In this document: positions 21,534 through 33,177 of the stretch, piece by piece | How the letters are laid out: every line of letters begins with the position of its first letter | How positions within the stretch are numbered: position 1 is the stretch's first letter | Assembly (NCBI GenBank): GCA_033398695.1 | Contig: CM065801.1 | Location: forward strand, 53,888,358 to 53,952,357 | Direction of reading: 5' to 3' | Length of the DNA: 64,000 nucleotides | Source of the DNA: Orobanche coerulescens | Lineage: Eukaryota; Streptophyta; Magnoliopsida; Lamiales; Orobanchaceae | Made by a program: the position numbers and the translations under genes | Notes under the pieces: model-generated | What the model saw: only the letters and a program-made list of their open reading frames with translations | What the model was told of the DNA's origin: nothing | Database searches by the model: none

Positions 21534-22919
21534 GTGTTGGTCCAGTTGAGGGAGGATGTGAGGCAGGGGAAAGCCCCTGGATTTGTGGTTCAGGATGATG
21601 GCGTTCTGAGATTTCGCGGCAGACTATGCGTACCGAATGATATTGAGCTGAGACAGAAGATCTTGAGTGAAGCTCATACCACACCTTACTCCATACATCC
21701 TGGTACGAATAAAATGTACAAAGATGTGAGGAGCAACTACAGGTGGAGTAATTTGAAGATAGACGTTAGCGAGTTTGTGTCGAGGTGTTTGACCTGTCAG
21801 CAGGTTAAGATCGAGCATCAGCGACCCGCGGGGTTTTTGCGACCACTTCCTATCCCGGAGTGGAAGTGGGAGGACATTTCTATGGATTTCATTACTAGTA
21901 TGCCTAGGACTCGGAATGGAATGAACATGATTTGGGTTATTGTCGATCGACTGACCAAATCAGCTCATTTCCTGGGTATTAAGGACACTTGGGGCCCGGA
22001 GAGACTGGCACGAGTATTTATTGCAGAGATCGTGAGATTGCATGGGACTCCTAAGAGTATTGTTTCGGATCGTGATGGCCGGTTCGTGTCACATTTTTGG
22101 CAGGCTGTTCATCGAGCTTTGGGGACTGAGTTGAGACTCAGTACATCTTATCACCCTCAGACTGACGGGCAGTCAGAGCGGACGATCCAGACGTTAGAGG
22201 ATATGTTGAGAGCCTGTGCCCTAGAATGGAAGGATGATTGGGAGTCGCACTTGCCGTTGATCGAGTTCACGTACAACAATAGTTGGCACGCCTCGATCAA
22301 AATGGCGCCATTTGAGGCGTTGTATGGGAGGAGGTGTAGATCGCCGTTGTGTTGGGACGATGCGTATGAGATGATTGGTACCGAGCGCGATATGGTTGTT
22401 GAGACGAGAGAGAAGATTACTCTGATTCGTGATAGATTGTTAACGGCCCAGAGTCGGCAGAAGTCTTATGCCGATACGCGTCGCCGGCCGTTGGAGTTCG
22501 AAGTGGGAGATCACATTTTGCTGAAGGTGTCGCCGACACGGGGAGTTTACCGCTTCGGCCGTAAGGGTAGTCCGAGATATATTGGGCCGTTTGAGATTTT
22601 AGAGAGAGTGGGAGAGCTTGCCTATCGGTTAGGCTTACCTCCGTCCCTGAGCCACGTTCATAACGTATTTCATGTTTCCCAACTTAGGAGGTACGTATCG
22701 GACCCTAGCCATATTATCGATTTTGGAGAGATCGAATTGGGACCCGACATTACCATCGAGGAGAGGCCGATTCAGATTTTAGAGCGTCGGGTGAAGCAAC
22801 TTCGTCATAAAACCATCCCTATGGTTAAAGTTCAATGGTCGAGACATGGGTCCGAGGAAGCCACAGGGGAGACGGAAGAGAGTATGCAGTCGAGATACCG
22901 CGAGTTGTTCGCGTTGTAA
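21534..22919 (+). CDS. Element C integrase with chromodomain-type tail
   Basis: 461 open codons. The order is an HHCC zinc-binding region (EAHTTPYSIHPGTNKMY ... CLTCQQVK), then the DDE catalytic core with Asp in SMDFITSMP, Asp in IVSDRDGRF and Glu in QTDGQSERTIQ. The GPY-type module follows (RYIGPFEILERVGELAYRL, HNVFHVSQLRRY). The tail PIQILERRVKQLRHKTIPMV, KVQWSRHG is of the kind found in Tekay/Del chromoviruses. In the element it was part of the pol polyprotein, so the ATG at 21534 is only the first in the open stretch. All catalytic residues are present. Confidence 0.92.
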   Translation: MLVQLREDVRQGKAPGFVVQDDGVLRFRGRLCVPNDIELRQKILSEAHTTPYSIHPGTNKMYKDVRSNYRWSNLKIDVSEFVSRCLTCQQVKIEHQRPAGFLRPLPIPEWKWEDISMDFITSMPRTRNGMNMIWVIVDRLTKSAHFLGIKDTWGPERLARVFIAEIVRLHGTPKSIVSDRDGRFVSHFWQAVHRALGTELRLSTSYHPQTDGQSERTIQTLEDMLRACALEWKDDWESHLPLIEFTYNNSWHASIKMAPFEALYGRRCRSPLCWDDAYEMIGTERDMVVETREKITLIRDRLLTAQSRQKSYADTRRRPLEFEVGDHILLKVSPTRGVYRFGRKGSPRYIGPFEILERVGELAYRLGLPPSLSHVHNVFHVSQLRRYVSDPSHIIDFGEIELGPDITIEERPIQILERRVKQLRHKTIPMVKVQWSRHGSEEATGETEESMQSRYRELFAL

Positions 22920-22940
22920 GTTTCGGGACGAAACTTATTT

Positions 22941-22954
22941 TTAGGGGGAGATAA
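22941..22954 (+). other. Polypurine tract of element C
   Basis: TTAGGGGGAGATAA lies directly before the 3' LTR and 21 bases after the integrase stop. It would prime plus-strand DNA synthesis. Confidence 0.85.
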
Positions 22955-25174
22955 TGTAATATCCCTGTTTTCTATTTTCAGTAATTTCTATTTTTGGTGT
23001 ATGTTCGTTTCAGACAACTCGCTTAGCACTATTTTGGAATTCTGAATCTATTTTGTTCTTGGAGTTTTTCCGTCTGGTCGAGTTTCGAGGATGTTTTTGC
23101 ATAATTTCATCTTGAATTATATCTTGTCGCATGTGCGTTCGATTCTCGTAAAACTTGTTCGTTTTCGTTTTTTCTCGATTCGTATAAGTTTGTATGGTTG
23201 AGTTGGTCGTGTTGGAACTTTCGGTTTGTTAATCCGACGTGGTTTCGCGATTTTTCGGGCACTTGGGCCGTTTTTGTAATTTTCATAAGTTTGGGGAATT
23301 TCGCTTTATTTGCTTCGTTTCAAACTCTCTAGTGATCGAGATTATTTTCTCTTTAAACGCTCAACTTTGTCATCTTGATTATTACGTGTTTATGATTCTG
23401 GATTCTGGTCTTGCTTCGTTTTTCGGCACTTTTGCGCTGTTGGCAGCCGTGCGTAATCGCAGGCCGCTCGAGTAGCGCACGCTACTCGGGATTTACTGCG
23501 TGCGCTATCATTGTGTGGTTAGCGTCGCTAACACGGGTTCGTAGCGTGCGCTAACGATTTCAGCCTGATGCAGTGGGTTCGATTGCATCGACCAGCAACA
23601 GACGCTAATCAGCGCTAACGCACGCTAATCTCTAGTACTAGCGCACGCTAACTATGTTAGCTTGCGTACGCTAACGGGAGGACAGTAGGCAGACTGTTCT
23701 GCCATGCCCCGCTAGCGCACGCTAATGCTTGTGCGTAGCGTGTGCTAAGTCTGTTAAATATAAATAGGACAGCAGCAGTCAACTTCGTCATTTTTCCTTC
23801 ATTTCCTATCCTTCTCGGCTTTGAGCGATTCTAGGCGGGGGTTAGGGCCGATTCCTACTGTAGATCATCATTCACTACCACCGTGCATTCCTTGCGTGAA
23901 TTCTTCAAGTTCCTAATCACTTCCTCCATCCGAATCAAGGTAAATATTCCCAAAACCCTTGTTTTGAGATTTTGGGGGAATTTTGGGGATTTCTTGGGTT
24001 TTGACTCTTTTAGTCCGAATTATTACTGGGTTATCGCTAGACTTCGATCGTGTACTTGTAATCCTTCATTTTATTGATGATTTGTGGTTTTAAACTCCAA
24101 GTTCTCCATTGTTCGTCACTTATAGTCGACGATACCCAAGTTATGTTCGACTAAGGGTTTCAGCGGGTAGAACTAGGATGTATTCCATCATTTACGTAGT
24201 TTTAAGATTGTTGTCCATCGTTATTGTGTTAGGATCGAATTTGTGAAGGTTGTTCGGGCCAAAACCTTTCCGTTCGCCGTTTTCCTTCACGTAGTATTAA
24301 TCAGGCAAGTACATGTATTACATTCCGTTATGTGCGTATGATTTTGATGTGAATGATGTAAATGGTGTTATTGAACGAATGTGATTGTTTCTCTTCCACC
24401 TGGGGATGGCGTGTGGCCTCTGGGGGCCGATACTAATGGGTACGGCCATGGAAACGGATCAGGTGCGTGTGTTGATGTTCTTCCACCGGGACGGTTCGAC
24501 GGGACCTCTGGGGGCCGATACTAATAGGTACGGCCGCGGAAGTGGTTTCTCACCTGGGGACGGTCCGACGGGACCTCTGGGGACCGATACTAATGGGTAC
24601 GGTCGCGAGTTACCAAGCGTGGATAATTGTGATGTGGAAAACTTGTTGATATACTGTTTTGGTGTTAATGTGATATTCCGGAATATTGATTTTCAAAATG
24701 ACTTTTCCTAACGATTTATTTGCGTTGAATCGTGTATGTATATAATGTTGTGTAATTATGTACTTGCACTAGCTATTCGAATGCTAACCCCTTAAATGGG
24801 GGAAATGCGTCTTATGCATTTCAGGTACTGGTCGAGCTGAGGAGCTGGCACGGGATGAGCATGCAAAGGATGGGTTGGCATGATGATGTGGCTCGAGTCT
24901 GTATTTTTCTGTTTTGTCATTGCATCTGTTGAGTACTGGAGTTAGACTGTTTATTTTTAAACATGGTTTAAGTCCCCTGCGTGGGCAATAATTTGGTATT
25001 TAACTTATGTCTCATGTACTCCGTTAAAATGTTTTGGCCGAGGCCACGGCCTTATTTACTTTTTGGGTGCATCTTTTGGGTTATCATTGTGGTTTATGTG
25101 TCACGAGTTAGCCTGGTAGACCTCACGGGGGTTCTACGGCGTGTAATGTCCCATTTGTGTATTGGGATGTTACA
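22955..25174 (+). repeat. 3' LTR of element C (2220 bases)
   Basis: Starts TGTAATATCC and ends GATGTTACA, followed by the target duplication ATATA. It carries its own palindrome array, TATA box and CCGATACTAATGG units. Confidence 0.93.
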
Positions 25175-25179
25175 ATATA

Positions 25180-25557
25180 GGCTTTGGCACGATAGACTAT
25201 GTCATTCTGGTAGAAGTATAATAATCCATATACTAAAGAACTTGTACGTACATCATTACTTTTCGAGCGAAAATGTGGCAACAACTCAACATAAAGAACA
25301 ATGTTGATGTTAATCGTGTTATGTCATCCAAAGAACCGGATACATATCAAATGCCCACCACTTAGTGTTGCAAAGCCTGCTCTTTAGCCAAAGTAGGAGT
25401 AAGACCTTCCTACGCTAAAGAAACAAAAGCAAACAGTCCATTCTTACGCTGAATATAAGGATATATTTGTGGATCCATCCACCTAATATGCGGACCATTT
25501 ATGTATTTATGGTTTTGATGGATTCTCCGGCATGTTGGTCACATGTTGCTCTCCTGT
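25180..25557 (+). pseudogene. Copia-1 pre-integrase/integrase remnant
   Basis: It reads RLWHDRLCHSGRSIIIHILK, the conserved block before copia integrase. Short integrase-like traces follow, then stops. It continues directly from 15858 once element C and one ATATA copy are removed. It ends at 25557, where a minus-strand LTR starts. The remaining integrase, reverse transcriptase and RNase H are not in the window. Confidence 0.8.
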
Positions 25558-26613
25558 TGTAACACCCCCAGAGCCATCCGGGAATATTACAGCATCGTGG
25601 GCCCCGAGATGGAACCCACAAGGGTGAAGGAAATTTTCGCAAACATTTAAAAAATGCCCAAGAGGCCAACGACGGTACTATCTTAAAAACATTCGAAGAC
25701 TTAATAAAATCCGTTTATCAAAAACGTCGTAAAAATCTCATTTGAAACCACAAGGCCCGAAATGCCAAAACTCAATAGTTTAAAAACATACGTTAAGCTA
25801 TCGCTTACACGTACCGACAGAATAGATTAGAAAACGATTGCCAAAGTAACCCAAGTTACCAGATACCAAAAGGCTATTTAAAAATACTCACGCAGCGTGA
25901 AAAGACAAACAATTAAAATACTCTAGCAGCGGAATACAAGAACTGATCAGGAACTCAATACACAAATACATGTCCTAGCAAGTATCCTCGGGGAAGTTCA
26001 TCTCTCCACGACCGCTACAAGCTTGATAATCCAAGAACCTAAAAAGAAAGCCCACGACGGGGTCAGCCATAATATCCAACAATGATAACCATCACATCAC
26101 GTCAATAATTACGTACCAATGAAAGTACTAAGTAAGAATACGACCAATGTAACCTTACCGCCATAACTTTACCAACTCGTGATAATAATTACCATAGTTC
26201 ACATCTCGTATCCTTTCAACACAATAAGCTCATACCGAAAAATCTGTATTGTATCTCAACAATACCCAAGGTTCTCAAAATATTATCATAACTCACTGTT
26301 ACGAAATCTACTAACTCTGTCCAATCCAATCCATCGGGTAACATCATCACATCTCAACACGATAATCGATTGTCCATCAAAGACAAATACCAAAGAAAAT
26401 ACGGAACATACCTCAAGATATGAAATGCCACGACGAAAATCATGTCAGTCTAATCCAAGATCAGATCAACACAACATACGAACACGGTCCTAACACAAGA
26501 CCTACAAATGCATACTCATATGACAACGTCAATATGCTCACATCAATAACAACAATGTATACTTATGGCAAACCCATAATATACATATGAACAATAACAA
26601 TCAACACCTGGTA

Positions 26614-26757
26614 ATCCAACGATCCAACGCACACAGCTATAGATCCCCATGATGATCCCATCCGACCAGCGCATGGTGGCATTACCTATCCAACGATCCA
26701 GCGCACACAGCTATAGATATCCCATGTTGATCCCGTCGGACCAACGCATGGTGGACA
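26614..26757. repeat. Tandem pair of about 70-base units in the LTR
   Basis: Two copies of a unit starting ATCCAACGATCCARCGCACA and ending GCGCATGGTGG or ACGCATGGTGG. They are in the equivalent place to the repeat units of the other Tekay-like LTRs. Confidence 0.75.
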
Positions 26758-27499
26758 TATGACAACAATGCACAACTGCACAAAACAACATTACACAATG
26801 TACGATGACAACAATGCACAAAAGCATGACAACAACGATACATGAATGTACCACAACATGATCGACACAAATGACAAAAATGATTAAAATAATTGCTCTG
26901 AGTCCTTTGAGAGCAATCTTGATATCTAAACCATCACCAACCATTATTCTGAATATTCAACGATCCAAAATTTCACAGACGGTAGATAATTCACGTCTTC
27001 GTCTATACCACAATGTATCTTCGATGCCAAGTATACTAACAACAAATGTAAATCATATACATTATCATTTAATTCCCGAAACTCGAATACAACTTATAAT
27101 CCCAAATCTCTTGTGATTACAATTATAAATATTGCTATATGAATTATAAACGAATGAAACGGAAACTATTCATTAAATATTATAAACTGAGCAAGTAATA
27201 ACTTGCCTCGATACCGATGAAGCCGTTACTAATTCCTTGTCGTCGTCTATGCACTCCTCAGCCCCGACCAAAGTAATCTACGAACATTCTCGAACACGAC
27301 GTATGGTTGTAATCACCGATCAATAATCTCAACCTATTACAATAATCGATAAACAACAAGTTCGATAACAATCAACAATCGATATAACCAATTCACAAAC
27401 CCAATGGCTCAACAATATCTCGATTAACCACAAGTCTGATCAACCCAACTTAAACGATCACGAATTCATAACCGAAACAGGATATACTACACTGCCTGT

Positions 27500-28760
27500 T
27501 GACTTAGCGCACATTAATCACTTAACGTAGCGTGCGCTAAGTCGCTCCCGTTAGCGTGCACTAGCTAGTAACACTAACGTGCGCTAATGACATGTAGTTG
27601 CATGCATTTCAGATACCGATCAACATATGGCGATTATCAAGAACACTAAGTGATTCTAAACCATGTTCATAGCTATCAAAACAACGAAATCCAATATCCT
27701 TTAACATATAGGTAATCATCCAACTCTTAATCCAATTCATATATCCATAGATCATCTTCTTCCTCAAATATTAACATCATGAACACCAATAGCCCTAACA
27801 ACACTTCTCTAATCTAACATTACAGAGATTAATCATCAACAATGACATCAACATCCGCAAAGGAGTATAAGGATTAACCAACTTATCTCAATAAAACGAA
27901 CTACATAATTCAACCCACACGAATCATATTTATATTATCATACTCCGGTAATCTATCTCATAATCATGCTTGTCAACTTGTTTATGTAATAATCATTAAC
28001 TCAAGAACATCAACATCCAATCCAAAATGAAATCCAAAGATGAAGAGTAATTACCTTTTTGAAGGAATGGATTGAATCCCAAGTTTAAATCCATTTCCAA
28101 TCGATTCTAAGCTTAATATTGTTATGGATGATTAAATCCATCATAATCCAGTGTTTGGAACTTCAAACATCCCTCTAAGAACTCTCTATATCGGTTGCAA
28201 GGAGAGAATTGGCAAAATGAAGAATAATGCCCAACTGCACTGATATATATTGTACATTATTAACGTCCGCTAATATATTCATTTAACGTACGTTGCAAGC
28301 TGGGCGTGCACTAGCTGTCTTTGTTAGCGTGCGCTATCGCAGTCCAGAGGCTACTACCTAACTGCATACAATGATTTACGTACATGATGCCCATGCAATA
28401 GCATACGTAATTGCCTCTACTTAGCGTACGCAAGCCTTCAACCCTAGCGTGCGCTACTCATAGTAGACTTGCTACAGTCTGTACCTGCCCCCGTGTCCTC
28501 ACATGCCGAAAGCTCTGACAAGGATAAGATTCCCTTTGGACCGATCTGATGTTAGCGTCCGCTAACAATGTGCATTAGCGTGCGCTCACCCTTCACAACA
28601 AACATCCATTGACCTTGTCGGCACATGCACAGAAAGTGACCGGGTCCATACATAGATTCCTTCTGATCTAGTCTGTACTAGCGTGCGCTATCCTTTACCA
28701 TTAGCATGCGCTAAATCTGCACAATAGCGTGTGCTAGGCATGTATATTAGCGTGCGTTAA
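27500..28760. repeat. Dispersed TTAGCGTGCGCTAA motifs, minus-strand LTR
   Basis: More than twelve partial or full copies in clusters at 27505-27590, 28259-28345, 28420-28455, 28550-28590 and 28675-28760. The intervening sequence from 27600 to 28250 has no gene. Confidence 0.8.
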
Positions 28761-29038
28761 TAATGCTACACTTAGCCATTTCCAGCTATTCTTGTCCAAC
28801 GTCTCGACATACAGAATACGAATATACGGCATACCAAATACACATACTCCTTCCAATAATATTCTCATATGGTGCACACTATCCTCAAATGCAATTGTCA
28901 ACCAAGTACGACAATTATCCCAATATAGATGTCTCAGTCCTTCAATTGTTTTATCCATACTGTATAGATTCCACGCTGTACAATATAACTCGGATAAAAT
29001 AATATTAAACAACAGTAGTAGAAATTCCGGATATTACA

Positions 29039-29800
29039 TACTACACCACTTAAAATAAGTTTCGTCCTCGAAACTTGCAATCCGTCATAAAGAAACAAAC
29101 AAACCGTTAAACCAAAATATTCCAAAACCATCACGACAACGATCGATCATCATCATTAACGAATAATCAAAATAGTATACTTACAAAGACGCAAAGTCGA
29201 CAATCTCCTGAGATACTAGCAAGTGACTTCACTGTAAAGCCTCAACACGCTTACGATCACAATTCCATGAGTCTTAACAAAATATATCATCTTCGGATGA
29301 AATAATGTATCCGTGTCAAATTCTGTCTGTCTGATCGCACAATCAAGTCCCAATTTTGATACAATCAATAATGCACGATACATCTGAGAAACAACTGCCC
29401 AACACAACGACACAAATACCGAAACATCGGCACAAAATTTGAACGCTCAGATGATCACCAGCAATGATCAACCAATAAATTAACCGAGAATATCATCGAC
29501 ATGATAAACTCTAATACGACCAATCCAAAGGTCAAAACGCAGCCAAGAATATCATCAACATGATAGCCTCCAATATGACCAACCAGAGGTCAAAACACGA
29601 TCGAGAATACCTTCACACGGTAAGCTCCAACACGATCAACACAGAACCACAGAAACCGATATATGAATGAATAAAGTTCTCAAAACGACACACCAATCAC
29701 ATACAGTTTTCCAACTATGTCAATACATTCGGATCCATTCAACATTCAAACAGTCGATCAAGCGAATAAGGCATCAGAAGCAATTATACACACTTGTATA
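29039..29800 (-). other. 3' leader of the minus-strand Tekay-like element, no gene
   Basis: Between the LTR and the Tat remnant there is no open frame with recognisable domains. On the minus strand two consecutive units of about 58 bases (each with GTTTTGACC and ATCATGT.GATGATATTCT) lie at 29480-29600, with a weaker third to 29640. The polypurine region beside 29038 is degenerate. The right border with the Tat remnant is uncertain, within 29750-29860. Confidence 0.6.
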
Positions 29801-29863
29801 AATTCGCATGCAAACTTTCAAAGGCGATCGTACTTACAAAGAATCAGATGGGAAAAAGGAGTA

Positions 29864-29869
29864 TTTTAT
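29864..29869 (-). terminator. Candidate poly(A) signal of the antisense gene
   Basis: Minus-strand AATAAA, about 90 bases beyond the stop codon at 29958. Confidence 0.5.
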
Positions 29870-29957
29870 TCAAATCAAGAAGTTCGTACAATACAAAGCT
29901 CGAAGGCAATACAAAGAAAGAGCAGAAAAATACAAGGCAAAGGAAGATAAAAATCGC

Positions 29958-32652
29958 TCAGGCTCCCCCCGGTTGGTCTTCTCCCCCAGGTGGCGGATCA
30001 ACACGCACTCCCTCACCGGACTCAGGATAAATGAGTTTATCCGGGAAAGGATACCAACTCAAGTCGATCCCCAAATCGGTGAGGTCGATGATCGGCACGG
30101 AAAATTCCGGATGCAAAAGGTGCTCGAGTGCGTAGGCCTTGAAGCTCTCCATCATAGGATCGATCTCGATCCCTACCTTCTTGGCGGCTCGGACAGCATC
30201 GGCGTAGGCCATATAGTAGGCGAACTCGCCGACGAGTGCCACATTAAGGTAGGGATCGGTCTCGATCGCCTTGATCTGCCCTTTCAAATCCGAGGTCGCC
30301 TTCTCAGCATCCGATAGCTCGACCACCTTGGCGGCCAAATCTCCCTTTGCTTTCTCCAGCTCTCCCTTCGCCGTCTCCAGCTCGCTGTTGAGCCGATCCA
30401 CCGTCGCCTTCAGTCCAGCCACCTCCCCTTGCGAGGCCGAATGCATCCGGCGAGCTTCCGTTACCTGGTCACGGAACCGATCGGCCACCTCCTTGGACCG
30501 GCTAAGCTCCTGCTTCATCCGATCGAGATCCTGCTTGGCTCGTTTAGCCATCTCTAAGTATTCATTCTCCATGGCCTGGATCCGGTTGGAGAAGTCGACG
30601 TTTTTGTTCCGAGCGGCCTCGAGATCTTGATGGAGGCGAGCATTAGAGGGTCGCCCCTCGTAATCCTTGGCGGCTTGGACGGCCATCATCGCCGCCTGGA
30701 GAGTCAGGGCGATGGTCACCTGCATGGCATCTCCAGACCGCCGACGAGCAATCGCGTCGAGGTCGGTCGTCCAAGCCTTAGGCAGAGAGGCGATGGCCTT
30801 GGAGACGTAAGAAGGGACGTCGACGGACTGGCGCGGAGACTTGCTCGCCAGGAAATCCAACACCATCAGAGAGACGTCCGGATCAGCAAGACGGACCCTG
30901 CAACACAAACAAAAGAAACAAAGGAGTTAGTATATGCCTTACACAAATTGCCTAACCAAGAAAAATCATACCGGTCCTACCTGTTGACCAACTCGGGGTC
31001 GCGGCCAAAAAAGGGCTTGCCCCGAAGAGTTTCAGCTTCAGCGATCGCCATAGTTTTCAAGAAGCCGGCCGAGGGCCTGGAGCCAGACCCCTCCACAATC
31101 GGAACAGCAGAGATAGGTGGAGCGGCAAGCGGCCGCTCCAAGATGTATACGTCCGCCTCAGCGGTCGGCAAGGACCCCTCCGGCCTCCGCCTCTTGCGGG
31201 TGCGCTGGAGTTGTTCCTCCTCCTGAATTTTCGGCTCGGCGACCGGCGCCACAGCGGGCCTCACCGCAAGGATGGGGCGAGATGTCGTCGCAGGAACGTG
31301 ACCCGTCTTCTTTCCCTGATGAAGACAACCGATGAGACCAGGGTTAGACATTGCGATCTCTTGCAGTGACTCGGCGTAGTGGGGAAAATGAATCTTTGTC
31401 AAAGAAGAAATTCAGACCAAGTTAAGCATCTACCTCAATCAGGCGATCGTCATGCAGGAAAGAGGAAGTAAAAATCCATACCTGGAGCTTTCAGATGACG
31501 ATGGAAGTGAAACAATCGAGCCCCCAATCGATGAAGTTCGTGACCGAGTGAGCGAACGTCTATGTAGGAGCCCGGCAAGGCGCGAATTCGCTCCCCGACG
31601 ATCAAGAAATCAAAGGGCAGATCTCCGATCGCTGGAACAAGGAGTCCTGCAAAAAGAAAACAAAATTAGATCAGTCCAAGACGTATCTGATCAAAGGGAG
31701 AGTTAAAATCCTTACTCGGATTCCTCTCCCGAAAATTGGTGGGGATCTCCAACTCTTCCTCCGGCCTATCACTCGACGTCGATCGCCATGCTCCGCCGAC
31801 CCAGCACCATTTTGCCAGGTCGCCCCGGGTCTTGTTCGGCACGCCGATGACCACTCTTCTCATTCGACCTTGAATGTGATTACCACCGACCGACCCCTTC
31901 TGCGCAGTCAGTTTGAAGAGATATTTCATTTCCATCGTAGAAAGGAGACGGAACAACCGGTGACCGCCGAAAAATGTCAACGTACAGATGATCTGTAGCC
32001 AGGCGTTCGGCGTTAGCTGGAGCGGCGCCAAATTCCAGGCAATCAACAAATAGGATACGGCGAACGGCAAGGGGAACCGCATGCCGGCCTCCATAATCAT
32101 CTCACTAACGGCGACCAGACCCTCGGGAGGTTGATCGGCACATTCATTTTCCGAGGGCACGTGCAGCGAAACATCAGAAGGAATGTGATATTTCTCCCTC
32201 CAGCGACTCAAGTCTTTTCGGGTCTCCGAACTCCGAATCTGACCGAGAGTCCACTGAGAAGGGTCAGCGGCCCGAAACGCCATCCGCTTCACGTGTTCAT
32301 AGGGGTGGGCGGCGGAATACGCCTCGAAATCAAATTCAGGACACGGTCCGGCGATCCCCTCCATAAGTTTAGCAAAATCCATATAAGTGGGGCCAAATAC
32401 GCTATCCCGTTCCCAAGACAGACGCACCATTCCATCTTCATCTACCGGCGAGTCCCTCTGCTCCACCGCCGCCGCTGATCTCGCCACTTCGGACTCATTG
32501 AAGAGCTCCTCAAGTTCCGCGGGTGCAATCCCCGCACGAATGGCCTCGACGGCCGTTTCCATATGAAGTCCCATAAGAATTTCCTCCCGGTCAGTTGAAG
32601 CCGCGACGACGGAGGAGCTTCCGGCCTCGAAGGTTTTAAATCCTCGAGACAT
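29958..32652 (-). CDS. Spliced antisense gene with plant putative-gypsy-type-transposon domain
   Basis: Function unknown; the family is known from Tat-type elements. Exon 1 (32652-31716) encodes an acidic N-terminus and a domain ending FPLPFAVSYLLIAWNLAPLQ, LTPNAWLQIICTLTFFGGH, which I recognise as the plant domain catalogued as putative gypsy type transposon (PF04195). Exon 2 (31646-31482) joins exon 1 in phase between GTAAG and TTTTTGCAG. Exon 3 ends at 30981 and exon 4 runs 30897-29958, also in phase (AACAG/GTAGG, TTGCAG/GGTCC). Exon 3 has basic RTRKRRRPEG, a possible nuclear signal. Exon 4 is a long heptad coiled coil (about residues 90-210 of it) with an acidic tail. The exon 2-3 joint near 31482/31393 does not keep phase with the sites I found, so either a different acceptor is used or the gene is broken there. 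Roughly 820 residues. Confidence 0.75.
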
Positions 32653-32799
32653 GTTCTTAAAAAGTAAAGGGGGAGAGAATATTTGTGTTCTTACCTAAAA
32701 ATAAGGGCGGTCGGCACAAGGATCTTCGAAAAAATTCTGCAGAGTCTCGACTAAAATGCAAGGATGCGTGAAGAGTGGAAATGAAGTAACCCTAACCCC

Positions 32800-32806
32800 T
32801 TTTATA
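32800..32806 (-). promoter_or_regulatory. TATA box of the antisense gene
   Basis: Minus-strand CCTATAAAAGG lies about 150 bases upstream of the antisense start codon, in otherwise GC-rich sequence. It is placed to give a transcript opposite to the LTR transcript. Confidence 0.6.
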
Positions 32807-33162
32807 GGCGGGAGCAGGGGTCTCTGTGCAAATAGGCGAAATCCCGAGGGCTGGAGTGCAACCGTCGGGGGGGGACACATTAAATGCAGCCCTCGAAACC
32901 CACGTACGCGTCTTTTCGAGGGCACGCCAGGCGAGAGGACTAACAAACCGTCGGACTCCCCCAATGGTAGCGCGACGCGTGTCCTTTCAATGTTTCGAGA
33001 GCCCGCCTTCTTTTCCCGCTGGTTCCAGCGCAAAAGGAGATCGTCCCAATTTGAAATCAGATCGTCCTGACGATCGTCCTTGTCACAAATAAACGAGCCA
33101 ATCGTCTAAACACTAGCAATCGCCAACAGTGCCACCTCACCCCGTGTTTTCAACATCGAAGC

Positions 33163-33177
33163 GAGCTGGGGGGCAAT
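33163..33177 (+). other. Polypurine tract of the Tat-like element
   Basis: GAGCTGGGGGGCAAT directly precedes the LTR start TGTTGTGCGG. Confidence 0.75.

Larger units (their letters stand above)
15859..25174 (+). mobile_element. Full-length Tekay-like gypsy element C with two LTRs
   Basis: 9316 bases from TGTAATATCC to GATGTTACA. The direct repeat ATATA flanks it at 15854-15858 and 25175-25179. Order: 5' LTR, initiator-Met primer site, gag, protease, reverse transcriptase, RNase H, integrase with a chromodomain-type tail, purine tract, 3' LTR. The LTRs differ by scattered substitutions and small indels only, so the insertion is fairly recent, but every polyprotein region except integrase carries lesions. 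It is inserted in the coding region of Copia-1. Confidence 0.95.
25558..29038 (-). repeat. Tekay-like LTR, minus strand (about 3.5 kb)
   Basis: The minus-strand reading starts TGTAATATCC at 29038, the same start as element C, and ends GGGTGTTACA at 25558. In reverse order it shows the features of the other Tekay-like LTRs: palindromic AGCGTGCGCT motifs (28260-28760 and 27500-27590) and repeat units at 26614-26757. Beyond 29038 lies AAACTTATTTTAAG, matching the sequence after element C integrase, so this is a 3' LTR. Only one LTR and a short internal tail remain. Confidence 0.85.

Noticed and set aside
28734..29134. Several overlapping 60-90 codon frames on both strands
   Set aside because: They lie in LTR U3 sequence, have no domain similarity and no coding bias.
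30271..31226. Plus-strand open frames opposite the Tat antisense gene
   Set aside because: Low-complexity Ser/Ala or Arg-rich mirror images of the coiled-coil exons. The minus-strand frames have domain content and splice sites.
32785..32800. Telomere-like CCCTAACCCC
   Set aside because: Only about one and a half units. It coincides with the antisense gene promoter and is not an array.
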